Source of the DNA: Acinetobacter geminorum
GTDB taxonomy: Bacteria; Pseudomonadota; Gammaproteobacteria; Pseudomonadales; Moraxellaceae
Reading direction: 5' to 3'
Assembly: GCF_013009345.1 (NCBI RefSeq)
Contig: NZ_JABELE010000005.1
Location: 139,149 to 203,148, forward strand
Length of the DNA: 64,000 nt
This document shows, in pieces, positions 9,154 through 17,787 of this stretch (position 1 is the first letter of the stretch; each line of letters begins with the position of its first letter). Under the pieces are notes generated by a model. The model was not told where the DNA came from. It saw only the letters and a list, made by a program, of their open reading frames with translations, and searched no databases. The translations under genes were made by a program, and so were the position numbers.

Positions 9154-11874
9154 TTAGATCTTACCGTGACATTGCTTATATTTTAGTCCTGAACCACATG
9201 GGCATGGTGCATTACGGCTTTCTGGAACAGGGAAAGCTTGCTGTTCAGCAGACTCGTTCATGGTTTCTTGAGAAAGTGTAACTTCACCAGTTAAACCATC
9301 TACATCATCATGTTCAAAAGAAAGCTTCATTGATTCAGCTTGCTGCTGCTGTTGAGCTTCCATTTCTGCAAGTTCTTCTGGTGTTGGGATATGTACACGA
9401 GACAAATCAGTCACAACATCAGTTTTAATAATACCCAACATGTTTACGAACAGGTTGAAAGCTTCTTTCTTATATTCCTGTTCAGGGTTCTTTTGCGCAT
9501 AGCCACGTAAGTGAATACCTTGGCGCAAATAATCCATTGCAGCTAAGTGATCTTTCCAATGGCGATCAAGAGAGTTTAAAACGAAATGGCGCTCAAGCAT
9601 TGCTGCTGATTCATCACCCATTTGAGCGCGGCGCTGACGATAACGTTCAATTACTTCATCACTAATACGCTCAACCAAACCTTCTTCATCTAAACGACGA
9701 TCTTGGTCTAACCATTCTTGAATTGGCAGCTCAATACCTAAATCAATACGTAAAGCATTTTCTAAACCTTCCACATCCCACTGGTCATGAATTGACTCTG
9801 GTGGAATAAAGTTGGCAATCATGCCTTGCATCACTTCACGATGCATTTCTTCAACGTATTCTTTTAAGGTGTTTTCAGCTAATACTTCATCACGTTGTGA
9901 GTAAATGATCTTACGCTGTTCATTATTCACATCATCGTATTTCAATAAGTTTTTACGAATATCAAAGTTACGTGCTTCAACTTTACGCTGAGCATTCTCA
10001 ATCGAACGGCTCACCATTTTATGTTCAATCGCTTCGTCTTCTTTCAAACCCATCGCGCGCATCATACCAACGACACGGTCGCCTGCGAAAATACGCATCA
10101 GATCATCTTCAAGAGATAAATAGAAACGAGAAACACCTGGGTCACCCTGACGACCGGCACGACCACGTAACTGGTTGTCAATACGACGTGATTCATGGCG
10201 TTCAGAACCAATAATATGCAAACCACCTGCTTGCAATACATCTTCGTGGTCTTGTTCCCATTGTGCTTTTAGACGTGCTTCATCTTCTGCAGTTGGGTTT
10301 TCAAGTTTGGCAAGCTTAGCTTTCCAGTTACCACCCAAGATAATATCCGTACCACGACCAGCCATGTTAGTTGCAATCGTTACTGCATTCGGGCTACCCG
10401 CTTGAGCAATAATGTCAGCTTCACGCTCATGTTGTTTTGCGTTCAAAACTTCATGATGAATACCAGCTTGCATTAACTTAGAAGATAAAATTTCGCTGGC
10501 TTCAATGGTTGCTGTACCAATCAGAATAGGAGCAACACCCTGCCGACGAATATTCATAATTTCTTGAATAATCGCGTTATATTTGCCGTTACGGTTTAAA
10601 TAAATTAAATCGTTTTGGTCGTTACGAATCATTGGACGGTGAGTTGGAATAATCACAACATCAAGACCGTAAATTTCTTTCATTTCCGCAGCTTCGGTAT
10701 CAGCAGTACCTGTCATACCCGAAAGCTTTTTATAGAGACGGAAATAGTTCTGGAATGTTGTTGTCGCTAAAGTTTGGTTTTCAGGCTGAATTTCTAAGCC
10801 TTCTTTTGCTTCGACAGCTTGATGCAAACCTTCTGACCAACGACGACCCGGCATCGTACGACCCGTATGTTCATCGACAATAACCACTTCACCATCATGA
10901 ATAATATAGTGAACATCACGTTGGAATAGGAAATGCGCACGAATAGCAGCAGATACATGGTGAACAAGGTTTAGGTTTGTTGCTGAATATAAGCTTTCGC
11001 CTTCGGCCAACAAGCCCATTTGAATAAGTTCTTGTTCAACAGTTTCATAACCAACTTCGGTCATTTCAACTGAACGCTGCTTTTCATCAATCCAGAAGTG
11101 ACCGCCATCTGATACTTTTTCTTCTTTTTGCGGATGCAATTTAGGTGGAATCGTATTGATTGCACTGTAGAGGTGTGAAGAGTCTTCACTTTGACCAGAA
11201 ATAATTAATGGTGTACGTGCCTCATCAATTAAGATGGAGTCAACTTCATCGATAATGGCATAGTGCAAACCACGTTGTTTCTTTTCTGCTAAAGAAAACA
11301 CCATGTTGTCACGTAAGTAGTCAAAACCGAATTCGTTATTGGTACCGTAAGTAATATCTGCAAGATAAGCTTCCGCTTTTTCTGATGGACCTTGCATTGA
11401 ATAAATCGTACCAATTGATAGGCCCAAAAATTCAAATAATGGGCGGTTCAACTCGGCATCACGCTGTGCCAAATAATCGTTCACAGTAATGACATGTACA
11501 CCCTGACCACTCAAAGCGTTTAAATAACACGCCAGAGTACCCATAAGGGTTTTACCTTCACCAGTACGCATCTCGGCAATCTTACCTTCATGTAAGGTAA
11601 TACCACCAATTAACTGAACGTCATAATGACGCATACCCATTACACGTTTAGCAGCTTCACGACAAACTGCAAACGCTTCTGGAAGTAATTTATCTAAACT
11701 TTCGCCATTATTATAACGTTGTTTGAATTCTGGAGTTTTTGCAGATAAGTCTGCATCGCTTAAAGCTGATATCGTCGGCTCGAGCGCATTGATTTGCTCA
11801 ACAATTTTGCGCATGCGTTTGAGTTCACGCTCATTTTTTGTACCGAAGATACCTCCGATCAGACTTGCCAACAT
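9154..11874 (-). CDS. secA: Preprotein translocase ATPase SecA
   Basis: A 906-residue ATPase that drives post-translational secretion through SecYEG. The Walker A region is EMRTGEGKT, the DEAD-like Walker B is IDEVDSILIDEARTPL, and the second helicase lobe has IATNMAGRGTDIILGG and QLRGRAGRQGDPG. A glutamine-rich linker leads to a C-terminal zinc/SecB-binding tail with CPCGSGLKYKQCHG. The start MLASLIGGIFGTKNERE at 11874 matches the family N-terminus; the open frame 30 bases longer begins with TTG. A long leader with a hairpin precedes it, and no secM-like gene is adjacent. Confidence 0.98.
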   Translation of the reverse strand: MLASLIGGIFGTKNERELKRMRKIVEQINALEPTISALSDADLSAKTPEFKQRYNNGESLDKLLPEAFAVCREAAKRVMGMRHYDVQLIGGITLHEGKIAEMRTGEGKTLMGTLACYLNALSGQGVHVITVNDYLAQRDAELNRPLFEFLGLSIGTIYSMQGPSEKAEAYLADITYGTNNEFGFDYLRDNMVFSLAEKKQRGLHYAIIDEVDSILIDEARTPLIISGQSEDSSHLYSAINTIPPKLHPQKEEKVSDGGHFWIDEKQRSVEMTEVGYETVEQELIQMGLLAEGESLYSATNLNLVHHVSAAIRAHFLFQRDVHYIIHDGEVVIVDEHTGRTMPGRRWSEGLHQAVEAKEGLEIQPENQTLATTTFQNYFRLYKKLSGMTGTADTEAAEMKEIYGLDVVIIPTHRPMIRNDQNDLIYLNRNGKYNAIIQEIMNIRRQGVAPILIGTATIEASEILSSKLMQAGIHHEVLNAKQHEREADIIAQAGSPNAVTIATNMAGRGTDIILGGNWKAKLAKLENPTAEDEARLKAQWEQDHEDVLQAGGLHIIGSERHESRRIDNQLRGRAGRQGDPGVSRFYLSLEDDLMRIFAGDRVVGMMRAMGLKEDEAIEHKMVSRSIENAQRKVEARNFDIRKNLLKYDDVNNEQRKIIYSQRDEVLAENTLKEYVEEMHREVMQGMIANFIPPESIHDQWDVEGLENALRIDLGIELPIQEWLDQDRRLDEEGLVERISDEVIERYRQRRAQMGDESAAMLERHFVLNSLDRHWKDHLAAMDYLRQGIHLRGYAQKNPEQEYKKEAFNLFVNMLGIIKTDVVTDLSRVHIPTPEELAEMEAQQQQQAESMKLSFEHDDVDGLTGEVTLSQETMNESAEQQAFPVPESRNAPCPCGSGLKYKQCHGKI

Positions 11875-12280
11875 GGATAAACTCTCTAAATCTTGCTTGG
11901 TCAAATGAATAAACTTTTTCTCAGTCGTTTATTATGGTGCCAGAAATTTGAAGTACAAGGGGTTTGCACAAAACCCCTAAAAAAAATCTGATAGTTAGAC
12001 GAGTGGTTTTTCATTCATCTAATCTCCCCTTAATGTGCCGAGCACCAAAAACACACCATTAACGCTCATCGATTAAGCATAACTTCCGAGAAATCTAATT
12101 TAGCAAATTTACCTTAAAGTTACATTGATTAAGCACTTAAAATAATGAGTTTTAGTCATATATATTTACACTTATATAAAAACTTCATAATAAAATACAA
12201 AAACAATAATTTTAATCATAAAGTAAATACTGCATATTCATTCAATCAAATATCAAATTATGCGCAATTGAGGAAAGATC
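11875..12280. other. Intergenic region, secA leader and peroxiredoxin promoter
   Basis: About 400 bp between divergent secA and the peroxiredoxin gene. It holds a hairpin at 11958-11978 (AGGGGTTT and AAACCCCT, 5-nt loop) flanked by eight A on the plus side. In the secA transcript this hairpin would sit roughly 85 nt before the start, preceded by a U-run, so it is not a terminator in that orientation. The rest is AT-rich with no convincing gene. The -10/-35 elements are not clear enough to place. Confidence 0.5.
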
Positions 12281-12931
12281 ATGACACTACGATTAGGAGA
12301 TACTGCTCCCGATTTTCAACAAGAATCGAGTGAAGGCACGATTAATTTTTATGATTTTTTAGGGGATAGTTGGGGAATCTTATTTTCACATCCAGCTGAC
12401 TATACACCCGTATGTACAACTGAGTTAGGTTATACAGCAAAATTAAAAGATGAATTTACGAAGCGAAATGTTAAAGCGATTGCTTTGTCTGTAGACGATG
12501 TAGAGTCTCACAAAGGCTGGATCAACGACATCAATGAAACACAAAATACAACTGTAAACTTTCCAATCATTGCAGATAAAGACCGTAAAGTATCTGAGCT
12601 CTATGGTTTCATTCACCCTAATGCTAGCGAAACTCTGACAGTACGCTCATTAGTGATTATTGATCCTAACAAAAAAGTTCGCTTAATCATTACTTACCCT
12701 GCTTCAACTGGCCGAAATTTTAATGAAGTCTTACGTGTTGTGGATTCATTACAATTAACAGATAAGCATAAAGTCGCTACGCCTGCGAACTGGCAGCAAG
12801 GTGAAGATGTCGTTATTGTTCCGTCACTTAAAGATGAAGAAGAAATTAAACAGCGTTTCCCTAAAGGTTATACGGCTGTTAAACCTTATTTACGCCTCAC
12901 GCCACAGCCTGAAAGCAATAAAACCGACTAG
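12281..12931 (+). CDS. 1-Cys-type (Prx6 group) peroxiredoxin
   Basis: A 216-residue thiol peroxidase that reduces H2O2 and organic peroxides in the cytosol. The peroxidatic cysteine is in SHPADYTPVCTTELG at about residue 45, the Prx6 signature with an Arg in the usual later position (TVRSLVIIDP). The long C-terminal domain (VATPANWQQGEDVVIVPS, then KQRFPKGYTAVKPYLR) is typical of Prx6 rather than AhpC. AGGAAAGATC just upstream gives a good ribosome-binding site. It is monocistronic. A palindrome spans its stop codon. Confidence 0.93.
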   Translation: MTLRLGDTAPDFQQESSEGTINFYDFLGDSWGILFSHPADYTPVCTTELGYTAKLKDEFTKRNVKAIALSVDDVESHKGWINDINETQNTTVNFPIIADKDRKVSELYGFIHPNASETLTVRSLVIIDPNKKVRLIITYPASTGRNFNEVLRVVDSLQLTDKHKVATPANWQQGEDVVIVPSLKDEEEIKQRFPKGYTAVKPYLRLTPQPESNKTD

Positions 12932-12945
12932 GTTTTATTGCTTTC
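12911..12945. repeat. 15-bp perfect palindrome across the peroxiredoxin stop codon
   Basis: GAAAGCAATAAAACC, loop GACTA, then GGTTTTATTGCTTTC. The stop codon TAG lies at the loop/3' arm junction. There is no T-run after it, so it could be an RNA 3'-end protector or a weak terminator. Confidence 0.7.
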
Positions 12946-13012
12946 AAGACAAGCGAAGCGCGTAGGCAAGCACTTGAAAGATTCGCTACAAGACAAGCAA
13001 AGCGCATAGGCA
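12945..13012. repeat. Two 24-bp direct repeats
   Basis: Copies at 12945-12968 and 12989-13012 share 22 of 24 bases, beginning CAAGACAAGC and ending TAGGCA. They lie between the peroxiredoxin palindrome and its terminator. Function is unknown. Confidence 0.75.
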
Positions 13013-13034
13013 CACGTAGATTAAATATCACACA

Positions 13035-13064
13035 AAAAAGTCATCTATAGTGATGGCTTTTTAT
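13035..13064 (+). terminator. Likely terminator for the peroxiredoxin transcript
   Basis: AAAAAGTCATC, a short loop, then GATGGCTTTTTATTT. This is a 6-bp stem with one G-U pair, extended by A/T pairing. Confidence 0.6.
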
Positions 13065-13141
13065 TTATGTATTGAATAAGCATAGTTTTTATTGCTCAGA
13101 TCAGTTATAACTCGAAGCGATTCGGTAAAAAAATAAAAATC

Positions 13142-13954
13142 ATGATCTCTAAAATTCATCATTTAAAGTGTGGCAGCATGTGCCCAGTTTGCGCCCCTTT
13201 ATTTGGACAAAAAGGCTTCCGAGCTGAAGTCATCTGTCATTGTCTTTTAGTTGAAACTGATCGAGGCTTAGTGCTTATCGATACGGGCTTTGGCTTGCAA
13301 GATTACTTACATATGAAGCAACGCCTAGGCTCATTAGTTAAACGTTTAGGCAAAATTGAGCCTAACCTTGAGTTTAGTGCGATCCAACAAATTCAAAAGC
13401 TAGGATTTAATCCGAAGGATGTACAGCACATCTTTATCACTCATCTTGATTTTGATCATGCTGGTGGAATTTCAGATTTTCCACATGCCACTGTGCATGT
13501 TTTAGCTGCAGAATATAACGCAGCCCAACTTCCAAATTTTAAGGGCAAACTTCGTTATAGAACCAATCAATATAAAGACCATCGCTACTGGAACTCTGTT
13601 GAATATCAAAAAGGTGAAGCATGGTTTAACCTCGAAAAAGTAAAAGGATTTCCACTGTTTCAAGATGAAATTTTAATGGTACCACTGTTGGGGCATTCAG
13701 CTGGACATTGCGGTATTGCAATAAAGCAGCAAAATCAATGGTTATTATTTTGTGGAGATGCCTACTACTCACACCTAGAGTTAAACCCTAAAAATAAATT
13801 AAGATCACTCGGTCTGTTGGAAAAAACATTTGCAGAAGATAATGAAAAGCGTCTTTTTAATCTCAAGCGTTTACAGCATTTAGCTCAACATGAACCAACG
13901 ATTGAAATAATTTGTGCTCACGACCCTGATGAGCTGAAACGGTATCAAACATGA
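13142..13954 (+). CDS. MBL-fold metallo-hydrolase
   Basis: A 270-residue metallo-beta-lactamase-fold hydrolase. Metal ligands are seen in ITHLDFDHAGG (HxxxDH form), GHSAGHCG and FCGDAYYS, with a C-terminal CAHDPDELK histidine. An early Cys pair (CGSMCPVCAPLFG) precedes the fold and is unusual. It resembles N-acyl homoserine lactonase-like and other general MBL hydrolases, but the substrate is unknown. Its stop overlaps the next start by ATGA, so it is translationally coupled to a phosphatase-like lipoprotein. Confidence 0.87.
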   Translation: MISKIHHLKCGSMCPVCAPLFGQKGFRAEVICHCLLVETDRGLVLIDTGFGLQDYLHMKQRLGSLVKRLGKIEPNLEFSAIQQIQKLGFNPKDVQHIFITHLDFDHAGGISDFPHATVHVLAAEYNAAQLPNFKGKLRYRTNQYKDHRYWNSVEYQKGEAWFNLEKVKGFPLFQDEILMVPLLGHSAGHCGIAIKQQNQWLLFCGDAYYSHLELNPKNKLRSLGLLEKTFAEDNEKRLFNLKRLQHLAQHEPTIEIICAHDPDELKRYQT

Positions 13955-14529
13955 AAAAATTATCGCTCCTTACACTTATCATCTGTATAAGTTTACAAGG
14001 GTGTATGCAGCACGAAAGTATCGCCTATGAGCATCGACCACAAGATTGGGGAAGCTTAGTTTCTCAGACTCATAACTTTTATCAAATTAGTAATGATGTT
14101 TATCGCAGTGAACAGCCTGATGCTGCAATGATTTCTGAATTAAAGAATCATCAAATTGGAACGATCATTAATTTAAGAGCCAAAGACGCAGATACTTTAG
14201 TTTTTAAAAATGAAAATTTTAATCTTGTGCATATTCCTATCAACACTTGGGCAATTGACCGACAAGATCTCTTAGAAGTCATGCAACAAATCAAAATTGC
14301 CAAGCAGAATAATCAACGTGTTTTATTGCACTGTTACCATGGTTCAGACCGTACAGGTGCTAGCGTTGCCATGTACCGCATTATTTTTGAAAATTGGGCA
14401 ATTGATGATGCGGTTAAGGAAATGAAAGAAGGTGGTTATGGTTATCATATTATTTGGAAGAATATTGACCGTTTATTCACACCTGAAAATGTAAAATGGA
14501 TTCAACAACAACTGTCGAATCCATCTTAG
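13951..14529 (+). CDS. Lipoprotein with dual-specificity/tyrosine phosphatase domain
   Basis: A 192-residue protein. The signal peptide ends in a lipobox (SLQGC, Cys at about residue 17), so it is predicted to be lipid-anchored in the periplasm or outer membrane. A phosphatase domain follows, with the P-loop HCYHGSDRTG (CX5R) at about residue 131 and an upstream Asp-bearing region NTWAIDRQD that could hold the general acid. YRSEQPD is typical of the DSP-like group of bacterial secreted phosphatases. The start overlaps the MBL gene. The substrate (protein, inositol phosphate or lipid) is unknown. Confidence 0.85.
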   Translation: MKKLSLLTLIICISLQGCMQHESIAYEHRPQDWGSLVSQTHNFYQISNDVYRSEQPDAAMISELKNHQIGTIINLRAKDADTLVFKNENFNLVHIPINTWAIDRQDLLEVMQQIKIAKQNNQRVLLHCYHGSDRTGASVAMYRIIFENWAIDDAVKEMKEGGYGYHIIWKNIDRLFTPENVKWIQQQLSNPS

Positions 14530-14558
14530 TGACATCTTGAGTAGAATTTTTACTCTGG

Positions 14559-15611
14559 TTAACGTTGGTCTAACGGCACCCAGTCAATCACCCACGCCGA
14601 TTTCATATTTAAACTTGAATCAGAAGAAATTTTCTTACGAGCAGCATCTGCTGTATCACGGTCTTTTGCAGGTCCAACCATAATACGAATACCCTTACTG
14701 GTTGGGCTTGTAGTGACCTTATAGCCTTTAGCTCGTAATTTGGAAACAACTGCATCTGCATTGGCCTGGTTAGCAGCCAAAGCGACTTGAACCATCCACT
14801 TTTTATCGCCATTTTCAAGCAATTCACGCGCTTTTTCAGCTTCAGCTTTTTTCTCAGCTTCAGCTTTTCGTTTAGCATCAGAAGCTTTTTTATCAGCTTC
14901 TGCTTGTCGTTTGGCTTCAGCAGCTTTCTTGTCTGCTTCTGCTTGCCGTTTCGCTTCTGCAGCCTTTTTATCAGCTTCTGCTTGTCGTTTAGCTTCAGCT
15001 GCTTTCTTGTCTGCTTCCGCTTGGCGTTTTGCTTCAGTTGCTTTTTTGTCTGCTTCAGCTTGACGCTTAGCATCAGCCGCTTTCTTGTCTGCTTCTGCTT
15101 GGCGTTTTGCTTCAGCAGCTTTCTTGTCTGCATCTATTTTTGAAGTATCAGTTGTTTTATTCACCGTATTGGTTTGCTGGTTTTTAGCTTTCGCCTCACC
15201 CACTAACTCCGGTGGAATATTATCTGAACTTTCTTGAGCCGCTGCACGGCGCGCATTAATCGCAGCGTACTCTGCTGCAGCTTTACGAGCAGCTTCAGCT
15301 TCAGCTTGCTGCTGCATTGCTAAGAACTCAGCTGCACGTGCTTCTTGTTCAGCAACGGCTTTTTCACGCGCACGACGCTGTTCTTCTAGCAACCGTTTTT
15401 CAGTTTCAACATCAACCGCAAGAGGTTGTAGTTGTACCATTTGCCCTTCAGTTGTCTGTTTTGGTTTAGTTTGAGTTTTTGGGGATGTGGATGCGGAGGG
15501 TTGAACTTCAACCTGTTTTATTTCCTCATTTCCTTTTAGGAGTAATGCTGCCAATAAAACACCACCTCCTAGTAAAACAACGCCACCCATCCAGCGTTGT
15601 TTGTTATTCAT
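14559..15611 (-). CDS. SPOR-domain cell-division protein (DedD-like)
   Basis: A 350-residue bitopic inner-membrane protein. Residues about 1-25 are a short cytoplasmic leader and one transmembrane helix (MGGVVLLGGGVLLAALLL). A long Ala/Lys/Glu-rich periplasmic helix includes seven near-identical 13-residue repeats of the KKAAEAKRQAEAD type. A C-terminal SPOR domain (KWMVQVALAANQANADAVVSKL...) would bind denuded septal peptidoglycan. The start at 15611 forms an ATGA overlap with folC and has GGAAGA upstream. The position after accD-folC equals that of dedD in E. coli (accD-folC-dedD-cvpA-purF), which supports the role. Confidence 0.88.
   Translation of the reverse strand: MNNKQRWMGGVVLLGGGVLLAALLLKGNEEIKQVEVQPSASTSPKTQTKPKQTTEGQMVQLQPLAVDVETEKRLLEEQRRAREKAVAEQEARAAEFLAMQQQAEAEAARKAAAEYAAINARRAAAQESSDNIPPELVGEAKAKNQQTNTVNKTTDTSKIDADKKAAEAKRQAEADKKAADAKRQAEADKKATEAKRQAEADKKAAEAKRQAEADKKAAEAKRQAEADKKAAEAKRQAEADKKASDAKRKAEAEKKAEAEKARELLENGDKKWMVQVALAANQANADAVVSKLRAKGYKVTTSPTSKGIRIMVGPAKDRDTADAARKKISSDSSLNMKSAWVIDWVPLDQR
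14858..15131 (-). repeat. 39-bp tandem repeats inside the SPOR-protein gene
   Basis: About seven tandem copies of a 39-bp unit encode 13-residue KKAAEAKRQAEAD-like blocks (variants have DAK, TEAK, SDAKRK). Boundaries are approximate. The unit is in frame, so copy-number changes would lengthen or shorten the periplasmic helix without frameshift. Confidence 0.85.
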
Positions 15612-16894
15612 TGACATTCTTCCAAATACTCCCAAATCGCTTCTAAAGTATGAAACGAACCACAGGCCAAAATCAGCTGATTGTTATTTGTTTGCTCAAG
15701 CGCTGATTTAAAAGCCTCTTTGATATTGCCATATTGTTGTACTGTCTGGCCTTGCAAGGCATCATTGAGTTGCTGAATCGGTGCAGCACGCGGCACATTC
15801 AATTCAGCAATTTTCCAATGTAAAACAGTAGGTTTCAATAAATCGACTACTGATTTTATATCTTTATCTGCCAGCATTGAAAATACTGCGACAACTTCTG
15901 TGTACTGTTTATTGTATTCTAAGAAATTTCGCAATTGCTTTAACAAAAATTCAACACCATGTGGATTGTGCCCAGCATCAAAAATGACCGTCTTCCCATC
16001 CACTTGACGCTGTTCAAAACGCCCTGCTAAGCGAGCAGATTGAATACCTTTTTCTAATGCTGACTGAGAAATATCAAGTCCGCTATTTAAAATGGCCGCA
16101 ACTGCTCCCGCAATATTTTCAATCGCTAATGTACCTAAAGGAAGTTTTAAAGTGGTTCCTTCCGAAGCAAAGTACCAGTTTTGTCCATCTTCTGCGAGCT
16201 TATAGAAATAATCACGATTAACGGTATATAACTCTGCTTGTGAACTTTGTGCTTTATCTTGAATTACTTGCGGTAATTGTTGCTCACCCGCAAAGATAAC
16301 CGGAATATGTGGACGAATAATGCCTGCTTTTTCAAAAGCAATTTTTTCGATGGTATCGCCTAACCAGTCTGTGTGATCTAGGCCAATATTAGTAATCACT
16401 GCAACGTTGGGATCAATCACATTGACGACATCTAAACGCCCGCCCAAACCGACTTCGAGCACCCATACATCACATTGTTGTTGTTTAAAAATAACAAAAG
16501 CAGCCAATGTGGTTGCTTCAAAAAAAGATAAGCTTAAATCACAATCGCGACGAGCCTGATCGACTTGAACAAAAGCATCAATCAGACTTTGATCATCGAC
16601 TTCGACTCCACCTAATTTGACTCGCTCATTAAAGCGATAGATATGTGGTGACTGATATAACCCAACTTTATAACCCTGTGCGTTTAATATCGCAGCCAGT
16701 GTGGTTGTGGTTGAGCCTTTACCATTCGTTCCGGCTACTGTAAAAACTTTAGCATTAGGCTGAGTTACACCCAGCTTTTCTGCAACAGGAATTACACGTT
16801 CCAGACCAAGATCTATCCCTGTAACGTGAACATGGCTCCAATAATTGAGCCATGTATCTAAAGAGTCTATTGAAAGTGGAGCTTGTTGGTTCAA
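15608..16894 (-). CDS. folC: Folylpolyglutamate synthase / dihydrofolate synthase
   Basis: A 428-residue Mur-ligase-fold enzyme that adds glutamate to dihydropteroate and to tetrahydrofolates. The P-loop is TVAGTNGKGSTTTTLAAIL, with LEVGLGGRLDVVNV and ITNIGLDHTDWLG as family signatures, and VIFDAGHNPHG in the C-terminal domain. The start overlaps the accD stop and its own stop overlaps the SPOR gene start, both as ATGA, so the chain is translationally coupled. Confidence 0.96.
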   Translation of the reverse strand: MNQQAPLSIDSLDTWLNYWSHVHVTGIDLGLERVIPVAEKLGVTQPNAKVFTVAGTNGKGSTTTTLAAILNAQGYKVGLYQSPHIYRFNERVKLGGVEVDDQSLIDAFVQVDQARRDCDLSLSFFEATTLAAFVIFKQQQCDVWVLEVGLGGRLDVVNVIDPNVAVITNIGLDHTDWLGDTIEKIAFEKAGIIRPHIPVIFAGEQQLPQVIQDKAQSSQAELYTVNRDYFYKLAEDGQNWYFASEGTTLKLPLGTLAIENIAGAVAAILNSGLDISQSALEKGIQSARLAGRFEQRQVDGKTVIFDAGHNPHGVEFLLKQLRNFLEYNKQYTEVVAVFSMLADKDIKSVVDLLKPTVLHWKIAELNVPRAAPIQQLNDALQGQTVQQYGNIKEAFKSALEQTNNNQLILACGSFHTLEAIWEYLEECQ

Positions 16895-17787
16895 GGTAAG
16901 TTCATCAATTTCGATACAAGTCGAGATACAGTATCACGTAAAGCGTGGCGATGAACAATCTGATCGATTACACCATGATCAAGCAAATATTCAGCACGTT
17001 GGAACGGTTCTTCAAGAGTTTCACGTACAGTCTGCTCAATTACACGTTTACCAGCAAAGCCAATCATCGCTTTAGGTTCAGCAATATGGATATCACCCAA
17101 CATTGCTAAAGAAGCTGTTACACCACCATAAACAGGATGTGTTAATACAACGATATATGGTAAGCCAGCATCTTTTAATTTTTGAATCGCAGCAGAAGTA
17201 CGCGCCATTTGCATAAGCGATAACATACCTTCTTGCATACGTGCGCCGCCAGAAGCTGCGAAACAGATTAATGGCTGACGTTTTTCAATTGCAAGCTCGG
17301 CAGCCTGTACAAAACGGTCACCTACAACTGTACCCATTGAGCCGCCCATAAAGTCGAACTCAAAAGCACATGCAATCATATCTACGCCATTTAAGTTACC
17401 TTGCATGGCAATTAATGCTTCCGTTTCACCAGTTTTGCTTTGCGCTTCACGCATACGATCTGGATACGGTTTAGAGTCAACAAACTTTAATGGATCTTTA
17501 GCAGTAAATTCTTGACCCAATTCAGTTACAACATTATCGAAGAACCAGTTCAAGCGGTCACGAGCTTTCATTCGTAAGTGTTCGTCACATTGCGGACAAA
17601 CATATGCATTGAAAGAAATTGCTGTACGTGTCACTAGTGCATGACATTCAGGACATTCAATCGTTGGCTCAGTAAATGTTGCTTTGAGAATTTGTTGCTC
17701 ATCTGCGACTTCAATACCTGGAACCGGACGTTTTGTCCATGGTGTCGAAGGGCTAAGAACTTTCCCTGGTTTCACTTCTTGATTCAT
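16891..17787 (-). CDS. accD: Acetyl-CoA carboxylase carboxyltransferase subunit beta
   Basis: A 298-residue beta subunit of the carboxyltransferase that makes malonyl-CoA for fatty-acid synthesis. The N-terminal zinc ribbon is CPECHALVTR...YVCPQCDEHLRM (CX2C, CX2C). The crotonase-like core has FDFMGGSMGTVVGDRF and FAASGGARMQEGMLSLMQM, with PVYGGVTASLAMLGD for CoA binding. It overlaps trpA upstream by 4 bp and folC downstream by 4 bp. Confidence 0.97.
   Translation of the reverse strand: MNQEVKPGKVLSPSTPWTKRPVPGIEVADEQQILKATFTEPTIECPECHALVTRTAISFNAYVCPQCDEHLRMKARDRLNWFFDNVVTELGQEFTAKDPLKFVDSKPYPDRMREAQSKTGETEALIAMQGNLNGVDMIACAFEFDFMGGSMGTVVGDRFVQAAELAIEKRQPLICFAASGGARMQEGMLSLMQMARTSAAIQKLKDAGLPYIVVLTHPVYGGVTASLAMLGDIHIAEPKAMIGFAGKRVIEQTVRETLEEPFQRAEYLLDHGVIDQIVHRHALRDTVSRLVSKLMNLP

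Noticed and set aside
12145..12333. 62-codon frame before the peroxiredoxin gene
   Set aside because: AT-rich leader with Asn/Tyr-heavy translation, overlaps the well-supported peroxiredoxin start.
14858..15131. CRISPR-like array
   Set aside because: The regular repeat has no unique spacers and encodes an in-frame helical protein repeat.
14787..15143. Plus-strand frame rich in Phe/Ser/Cys
   Set aside because: It is the complement of the Ala/Lys repeat of the SPOR gene; low-complexity translation is an artefact of the repeat.
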